Below, piece by piece: positions 5,347 through 9,663 of a DNA stretch of 9,663 nucleotides. How positions within the stretch are numbered: position 1 is the first letter of the stretch; every line of letters begins with the position of its first letter. The notes under the pieces were generated by a model. The model worked only from the letters and a program-made list of their open reading frames with translations. It had not been told where the DNA came from and did not search any database. Location of the stretch: the NCBI GenBank assembly GCA_019410445.1, contig DXSO01000062.1, positions 1 through 9,663 of the forward strand, read 5' to 3'. This DNA is from Sutterella sp. GTDB taxonomy: Bacteria; Pseudomonadota; Gammaproteobacteria; Burkholderiales; Burkholderiaceae_F. The position numbers were made by a program, and so were the translations under genes.

Positions 5347-6645
5347 ATGTCCCCTATTTTCCTGCACATCGACGGTAACTCGTTCTACTGTAGTTGCGAG
5401 CGTATTTTCCGCCCCAATCTGCGTAATCGTCCTGTTGTTGTCCTATCCAACAATGACGGGTGCATTGTTGCTCTGACTAAAGAGGCTAAACAGATTGGCC
5501 TGAAGCGCGGAACTCCCCTCTTTAAGGTCAAGGACATCATTGATGAGTACGGTGTGGCGGTCTTCTCGTCGAACTACGAGCTTTACAACTCGATTTCCGG
5601 ACGAATGCAGCGCACCATTGCCTCGATGATCCCCCGTCTTGAGTCCTATTCCATTGACGAGGTGTTCGGTGATTTGACAGGAGTTGAGAACGGAGATCCG
5701 GCAAAGCTAACCGCTTTTGTCAAATCGATTCGGTTCCGCGTTTTGCAGTGGGTTGGCATCCCAACCTGTGCAGGGATAGCTCAAACTAAGACGTTGGCCA
5801 AATTGTGTGATCACTTTGCTAAAACATACCCGGTTTTCGATGGAGTGGTCAATTGGCTGGAGCTTTCCGAGTCCCGTCGCAAGAAGGCTATGGCCATTAC
5901 CCCCATCAAGGAAATCTGGGGAATCGGAAACAGAACCCGGGAAAAGTTGGAGGCCATGGGCGTGCGAACGGTGCTGGACTTTGCTGGAATGGACGCAGCT
6001 CTTGTCCGCCGCCGATTCGGTGTGGTTCTGGAAAGGACGCACCGGGAGATCAACGGCGTCTCCTGCATTCCCCTGGAGGAAATTGCCCCGGAACGCCAGC
6101 AAATCGTTAGGACACGCAGCTTTGCGCAAACATGCTCAGACATCAACTCGCTACGAGCAGCTGTCTCGGTTCACATGGCAGACGCCGTCCGTACTCTCCG
6201 TTTGCAAAAATCCGCTTCCGGCACTGTAGGCGTTCTCTTTCATTCAGATCCATTCAAAACGAACGTTCCGCACCATGCCGTCTTTGAGTTTGACCGACTG
6301 CCACACGCTTGCGCGGACGTGCTTACGCTCACCCAAAAGGCCGTGGAACTGGTCGATCGCTACTATAAGACCGGCATCGAATACAAGAAAGCCGGCGTCG
6401 TTCTCGCCGATTTGGTCCCGGCAAGCGATTCGCTTGTACGTGAGACGCTTTTTGACGGGGAAGAGATCGCCGCTCTGCAACGGCGCGAGCACGTTCAGGA
6501 TGTGCTTGACGCAATGACACGCAAATTCGGCAAAGGCGTCCTCAACGTGGCATCAGCGAAGGCATCCGACCGATGGTGCATGCGGCGGGATCTGCTTTCA
6601 CCGTGCTGTACGACGCGTTGGAACGAAATTCTGAGAGTTAATTAG
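5347..6645 (+). CDS. umuC: Y-family DNA polymerase V catalytic subunit UmuC
   Basis: This 432-aa translesion polymerase corresponds to E. coli UmuC (422 aa). It normally works with processed UmuD to copy past DNA damage. Catalytic residues are visible: D9 in LHIDGNSFY, and D104-E105 in SYSIDEVFGDL, with Y14 at the steric-gate position. VVLSNNDGCIVA follows as in all UmuC. GIPTCAGIAQTKTLAKLCDHFAK and IKEIWGIGNRTREKLEAMGV (helix-hairpin-helix) mark the palm and thumb, and the little finger covers roughly 240-350. The C-terminus ends MRRDLLSPCCTTRWNEILRV, the DUF4113-type tail. The clamp-binding site reads RETLFD where E. coli has QLNLF, so the leading Gln is not conserved. ATG 5347 is chosen because the family starts there. 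A TTG at 5290 lies in the promoter. No clear Shine-Dalgarno and no umuD upstream. Long frames on both strands inside it are shadows. Confidence 0.95.
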   Translation: MSPIFLHIDGNSFYCSCERIFRPNLRNRPVVVLSNNDGCIVALTKEAKQIGLKRGTPLFKVKDIIDEYGVAVFSSNYELYNSISGRMQRTIASMIPRLESYSIDEVFGDLTGVENGDPAKLTAFVKSIRFRVLQWVGIPTCAGIAQTKTLAKLCDHFAKTYPVFDGVVNWLELSESRRKKAMAITPIKEIWGIGNRTREKLEAMGVRTVLDFAGMDAALVRRRFGVVLERTHREINGVSCIPLEEIAPERQQIVRTRSFAQTCSDINSLRAAVSVHMADAVRTLRLQKSASGTVGVLFHSDPFKTNVPHHAVFEFDRLPHACADVLTLTQKAVELVDRYYKTGIEYKKAGVVLADLVPASDSLVRETLFDGEEIAALQRREHVQDVLDAMTRKFGKGVLNVASAKASDRWCMRRDLLSPCCTTRWNEILRVN

Positions 6646-6694
6646 TCGGCCACGCCAAAAATTTCATCATTAGCAGTTATCCCGACAGTCCTCA

Positions 6695-7447
6695 TTAAAC
6701 TTTAAACCTACCATATTTGATAAATACAAATACTATTGCAAATATACGGTAGACAATTTTCCAAAATATGTAGACCAATAATGGGATAAATGAAATTAAC
6801 AAAAACTGTGCAATCTGGAAAATTCTTATCTCATTGATATATTTATCACAAGCCTTATCAATAGCTTCCCGATAAAGATTCAATTTTTCCAGGGCGGAAC
6901 CATCAATTAGGACACCAATAGAATAATACCTCGTTTTATCCAGATCATCATCTCTATACTGTATTCCACTTTTAGGATACCAGCAAACTTGATCTTGATT
7001 TACTTTATCAGTTAAATAATCAGTAAACGTGTATAGTGAAAGATTCACTCTCTTTTCGTATATTCCGTATGTCTTCTTTATCGCTTCACCTTTTATTAAG
7101 CTGTCTGTTTCAATTAAGCACATTCTCCCAACGAGTATATTTGTAGGTATATTTCTAATTATTCCATGCTTGTATATACCTGTACTCGAATATACAACAT
7201 CAACTGGAGGCGTTATTATGGCATTTTGTGATGTTAGGCTAAGTCTTTCTACAATCTCATGAAGAAAAGATTCATCACTAATACTATAACCTTTGTATAA
7301 ACTACTTAGCTCATACCTATCATTTTTAACATAAACCCTAGCAAACTGACAATATAACGCAATTAAGACAAACACAACCGTAAAGACAAAAATTAGCCTT
7401 TTCGTTGGCGTATTTAACATTTTCTTAATTAAGCCCATCTTCACCAT
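6695..7447 (-). CDS. Hypothetical membrane protein with N- and C-terminal membrane segments
   Basis: This 250-aa protein belongs to no family I recognise. A hydrophobic segment at about residues 18-36 (LIFVFTVVFVLIALYCQFA) is followed by a ~170-residue soluble part, probably outside the cytoplasm (SSLYKGYSISDESFLHEIVE, many Tyr and charged residues). One or two further membrane segments follow at about 211-244 (FLLISFIPLLVYIFW, then IFAIVFVFI). The coding region is clearly more AT-rich than umuC, with many ATA, TTA and AAT codons, which points to a different origin. ATG 7447 or 7438 could start it: the second has GGTGAAG in front. It converges with umuC (about 50 nt apart, no obvious terminator). 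The 34-codon frame 7425-7529 overlaps its start, suggesting translational coupling. Confidence 0.75.
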   Translation of the reverse strand: MVKMGLIKKMLNTPTKRLIFVFTVVFVLIALYCQFARVYVKNDRYELSSLYKGYSISDESFLHEIVERLSLTSQNAIITPPVDVVYSSTGIYKHGIIRNIPTNILVGRMCLIETDSLIKGEAIKKTYGIYEKRVNLSLYTFTDYLTDKVNQDQVCWYPKSGIQYRDDDLDKTRYYSIGVLIDGSALEKLNLYREAIDKACDKYINEIRIFQIAQFLLISFIPLLVYIFWKIVYRIFAIVFVFIKYGRFKV

Positions 7448-7529
7448 CCGTTCTTAATAAATTCTTCTTCAAACTTAATAAAGAATCACTTAATGTGTTC
7501 TCAGACAAAGTATCCAACCGATGATGCAT
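7425..7529 (-). CDS. Possible 34-aa small protein overlapping the membrane protein start
   Basis: The frame from ATG 7529 reads MHHRLDTLSENTLSDSLLSL, then KKNLLRTDGEDGLN, and ends at TAA 7427-7425, past the start codons of the membrane protein. It contains the duplicated TTATTAAG stretch (two TTA-TTA-AGN sites). Composition and codon choice resemble the downstream gene. There is no Shine-Dalgarno, and a stop lies just upstream. It may be a leader peptide or the degraded end of another gene. Confidence 0.3.
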   Translation of the reverse strand: MHHRLDTLSENTLSDSLLSLKKNLLRTDGEDGLN

Positions 7530-7566
7530 ATTTTAGCTGTAATGCACAACTTGTTTCTTCTGAAAG

Positions 7567-8040
7567 CTAGTCGACTACTTCCGGGAGCTTGGCTTTGGCC
7601 ATTTCAAGCAAAAAATTGTCCACAAACTCTACGGCACCGACAGATTCGAGTTTCTTGCATGCAACTGCATATTCGTTTTGGGTACTAACCTTGACAATGC
7701 TGATAGTCAACTCAATCAGCTCAACCAGCGTGTCAAAATTTGATTGAGGCAACTTGTTTTCTTTATCTCTGACAACTTGCACTAAATCCGCTACCCCCTT
7801 TTCAAACCGGGCTTTTAGATTCTCACCATTGCTCATCGACTCTGTCAAAAGCCATCCCTGCCCAAAACAAGCAACAAGTATGCCTAGATCCTTACCGTTA
7901 AGTCCGGATAAACGCAACCGGAGCAAACTGTTGTGCATATCCTGATCCAAGCTTTGAACCATTTTGGCCTGCATCGGGAGATGCTGGAGCGATGCTGTAC
8001 GGGGCGTATAGTTTTTTTTGCGATTTTTGGTTCGGGACAT
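7567..8040 (-). CDS. Hypothetical protein, 157 aa
   Basis: I do not recognise a family. The first ~20 residues are basic (MSRTKNRKKNYTPRTASLQ). The remainder looks almost entirely helical with hydrophobic heptad-like spacing (LLRLRLSGLNGKDLGILVACFGQG, then LVELIELTISIVKV) and no membrane segment or signal peptide. ATG 8040 is the first start; no strong ribosome binding site is seen before it. It is transcribed divergently from the 8232 gene, leaving about 190 nt between them, so the two may share a control region. A cytoplasmic protein is likely. Confidence 0.7.
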   Translation of the reverse strand: MSRTKNRKKNYTPRTASLQHLPMQAKMVQSLDQDMHNSLLRLRLSGLNGKDLGILVACFGQGWLLTESMSNGENLKARFEKGVADLVQVVRDKENKLPQSNFDTLVELIELTISIVKVSTQNEYAVACKKLESVGAVEFVDNFLLEMAKAKLPEVVD

Positions 8041-8187
8041 GGAGATGGTTACAATCGAATAAAGGCATGCAAGCTAGCTATGCCGAAAAGGTAATCTTTT
8101 TACGCGAAACGTTGAGCTCAGGACGTAATTCTTGCATTCAGAAGCTCCTTTGTGCAGGCGTTAGCTTGCACTTAACCCTTCATGTGG

Positions 8188-8203
8188 TGCCCAAAACTGG
8201 GCA
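8188..8203 (+). promoter_or_regulatory. Leader hairpin and strong RBS of the 8232 gene
   Basis: TGCCCA-AAAC-TGGGCA is a perfect 6-bp hairpin in the leader, 28 nt before the ATG. After it come AAGGAG and then AAAGGAGG (8215-8222), the latter well placed for ATG 8232 and strong enough to decide that start against the open frame that extends to 7992. No attenuator T-run follows the hairpin. Confidence 0.4.
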
Positions 8204-8231
8204 AGGAGAATTTGAAAGGAGGAATTTCACT

Positions 8232-9203
8232 ATGGTTTCCGAACAAAAGATCGACCTCTCTGTTGGCTCCAGAAAGCACCTGCTTGATTGCGTCAACTCG
8301 TATCAAGGATTGAACGGCGGCGACCCGCGAAATCCAATTTGGTTATGCGCTTTGGAATGGGGCGGCGGAATTGCCAACGAAGGCAGAACGATTTTTCCAA
8401 AAGATTTCAAAGCGTATGAGCAGGACAACTACTTCCTCACTGCAGCAGAAGTTGATGATTACATCATCGGAAAATTTGCCGGATCTAAGCGCGGACGATG
8501 CGGAGGCTGCGCCTTCTATCGCTCCCAATTCGGCATTTTGACGGCTCTCATAGAAAACACGCCCAGCCAAAAAGAGATGACCCGTGCAAGATCGGCGGCG
8601 CGTAAGTACCACTTCTTTGAAGAGTCTCGTTTTGGATATTCGCTCAACGTCTCGCCGATTTCCATGCGCGACCACGCGGACACAACAAAGGAATGGAGTA
8701 AGCCAATACTGCAAGGTCCAAAACCCGAGCAACGTCTAACACTTGCTGATTGGACGGGATTTTCATCCTACTTAAGTTTTTTTTCGTGGTGCGCAAAACA
8801 GAGAAAGCCACGTTTCACAGCACTTCGCAAAAAATATGCGCCGGCGGTCATTTACTGCGGTGGACTTGTCGCCATGCAAGACTTCAAAAATCTTTGGATG
8901 GATACAGGCACTGAGAACGAGAACTTCAAACATGAGGTCATTCTCAATCAAGACTATTACTTCCGATGGCTTGACAACGACGAGGGAAAAAACGACACGC
9001 TTCTTATGGTGGGGCCATTTTTTTGCAATCGCTATGGGCTCAATGGATACAAGAAGTATTGGCACGTCGCAGACTTGATCCGGAAGGTTTGCAACGAAAA
9101 GTTCGGCAGCGAAGAAAAATGGCTCAGGCTCTCTGAATTTTTGCCGCCTGAAGAATATGCCAGACTGCATGTCAGCTCAGATCAAGATAAGTTTGAAGAT
9201 TAG
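8232..9203 (+). CDS. Uncharacterised 323-aa protein, possible uracil-DNA-glycosylase-like fold
   Basis: No firm family assignment. Conserved-looking motifs come in an order reminiscent of the UDG superfamily: a hydrophobic strand ending in a Gly-rich acidic loop, PIWLCALEWGGG (35-46); LNVSPISMRDHAD (138-150); a second strand APAVIYCGG (203-211); and LLMVGPFF (257-264). Cysteines at 90, 93 and 95 (RCGGCAF) could bind a metal, but no matching second pair is obvious. The protein is soluble, with no signal peptide. ATG 8232 has AAAGGAGG about 9 nt upstream. The frame continues upstream to 7992, but that part is antisense to the 8040 gene and not protein-like. The product follows a 190-nt divergent control region. 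If the fold is right, nucleobase or nucleotide recognition is possible, but catalytic residues cannot be assigned. Confidence 0.75.
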   Translation: MVSEQKIDLSVGSRKHLLDCVNSYQGLNGGDPRNPIWLCALEWGGGIANEGRTIFPKDFKAYEQDNYFLTAAEVDDYIIGKFAGSKRGRCGGCAFYRSQFGILTALIENTPSQKEMTRARSAARKYHFFEESRFGYSLNVSPISMRDHADTTKEWSKPILQGPKPEQRLTLADWTGFSSYLSFFSWCAKQRKPRFTALRKKYAPAVIYCGGLVAMQDFKNLWMDTGTENENFKHEVILNQDYYFRWLDNDEGKNDTLLMVGPFFCNRYGLNGYKKYWHVADLIRKVCNEKFGSEEKWLRLSEFLPPEEYARLHVSSDQDKFED

Positions 9204-9224
9204 TTTTCAGTTCTACCCTCATGC

Positions 9225-9254
9225 AAAAAAGGGAACGGCAATTTGCCCGTTCCC
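9225..9254 (-). terminator. Strong rho-independent terminator, - strand orientation
   Basis: An 8-bp perfect stem GGGAACGG/CCGTTCCC (9231-9238 with 9247-9254) encloses an 8-nt loop. On the - strand it is followed by TTTTTT (9230-9225), so it would end transcription entering from the right. On the + strand the stem follows the 8232 gene by about 25 nt but has no T-run, so it would act there only weakly, perhaps protecting the 3' end. Confidence 0.75.
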
Positions 9255-9392
9255 CCTTGTGATCGCCTTTGGAATTCCTCTGAAAGGAACAAAGCCTTGT
9301 TCGCTTCGAATACACCTTTAGAAAGTCTTCCGTCTGGGGCAAAGACGGTCACCGTCAACAGGTTTTCGAGTGTGCGGTCAGCTGTTTGCTAA

Positions 9393-9617
9393 ACAATCCT
9401 TGTTACCAAACATCAAGACAGATTTGTTGAGTTCATCCGGAAGCTGAATGAAATTCATACTTTCCATAGAACCTGGCCAGAAATTCCTCTTTCACATAGA
9501 CAAGTGCTCCTCAGCTTCCTAATAGAGAATCATGGTCACAGAACTCAGAAAAAGATTGAAAGGCTATCTTTAACTTTGCAAGACTACTTTATGCATACTG
9601 ATCGAACGAGTGTTTAA
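9393..9617 (+). pseudogene. Start-less fragment, possibly a MarR-like winged-helix regulator
   Basis: A frame opens after TAA (9390-9392) and runs 74 codons to TAA (9615-9617) without a usable start. Its middle reads FVEFIRKLNEIHTFHRTWPEIPLSHRQVLLSFLIENHG, then IERLSLTLQDYFMHTDR. Helix-breaking PEIPLSHRQVLLSF-L followed by ENHG resembles the start of a MarR-type winged helix (P-x-x-x-x-L-x-x-L), but the recognition helix is not convincing. The same frame is also open before the TAA back to about 9250. On the opposite strand, short frames (for example 9378-9467, 29 codons) overlap it. Coding status and strand remain uncertain. Confidence 0.25.
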
Positions 9618-9628
9618 AAGCTAAAAAC

Positions 9629-9651
9629 GTTACAATTAATGTAAGCGTAAC
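9629..9651. repeat. Palindrome at the right edge
   Basis: TTACA-ATTAA-TGTAA (9630-9644) is nested in GTTAC...GTAAC (9629-9633 with 9647-9651). This could be an operator or promoter element of a gene beyond the window; nothing further can be said. Confidence 0.3.
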
Positions 9652-9663
9652 AACTGTCTCTTA

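Noticed and set aside
5707..6520. Several frames of 80-140 codons on both strands inside umuC
   Set aside because: They overlap a complete, conserved umuC and read as biased shadows without family features or ribosome binding sites.
7992..8231. Upstream start giving a 403-aa version of the 8232 gene
   Set aside because: The extension is antisense to the 8040 gene's start, reads poorly as protein, and skips the strong AAAGGAGG before ATG 8232.
1..9663. tRNA, rRNA and CRISPR arrays
   Set aside because: No T-loop/anticodon-like cloverleaf, rRNA segment or regularly spaced repeat array was seen on either strand by eye.

Overview
The window looks like an accessory (genomic-island or plasmid-like) stretch from a Gram-negative bacterium. 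Decayed mobile elements, four toxin-antitoxin (TA) remnants, an orphan umuC, and genes of differing base composition sit side by side. The DUF1778/GNAT and HigBA TA families, a UmuC with the usual C-terminal extension, and moderate G+C fit a proteobacterium. A host-associated betaproteobacterium (Sutterellaceae-like) is my guess, and the sequence does not prove it.

Left end (1-1090): a badly broken IS3-family transposase on the + strand abuts what I read as the first ~200 nt of a group II intron on the - strand. The intron's 5' end (GTGCG) lies directly behind the T-tract of a rho-independent terminator, the classic insertion point of bacterial class C introns.

TA region (1277-4113, all - strand): three different DUF1778-type antitoxins (1459-1764, 2084-2392, 3811-4113) appear intact. 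Their GNAT toxins are truncated (first) or missing (second and third). A higBA pair (3265-3740) is dead: higA has an in-frame TGA and higB is only a trace. Each intact antitoxin keeps its own, different palindromic operator.

Between them and up to 4880 are remnants of three small - strand genes: two unrecognised proteins and a MoxR/CbbQ-like AAA ATPase. Each is preceded by a similar 5' leader that folds on paper into an H-type pseudoknot built on a GGGG/CCCC stem, followed by a hairpin at the ribosome binding site. A fourth, degenerate copy lies at 1936-1970. I cannot match this repeated leader to a known RNA class. It is the most unusual thing in the window.

Middle (4880-6645): a ~300 nt run of hairpins without genes is followed by a full-length umuC (432 aa) on the + strand. 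It has no umuD in the window and no recognisable LexA box, but carries a strong repeat over its promoter.

Right part (6695-9663): an AT-rich two-ended membrane protein with a short upstream overlapping ORF, an unknown 157-aa protein, and a divergent 323-aa protein whose motif layout resembles the uracil-DNA glycosylase fold. The end holds a strong - strand terminator and a start-less + strand fragment that may be a MarR-like winged-helix remnant. No tRNA, rRNA or CRISPR array was seen.
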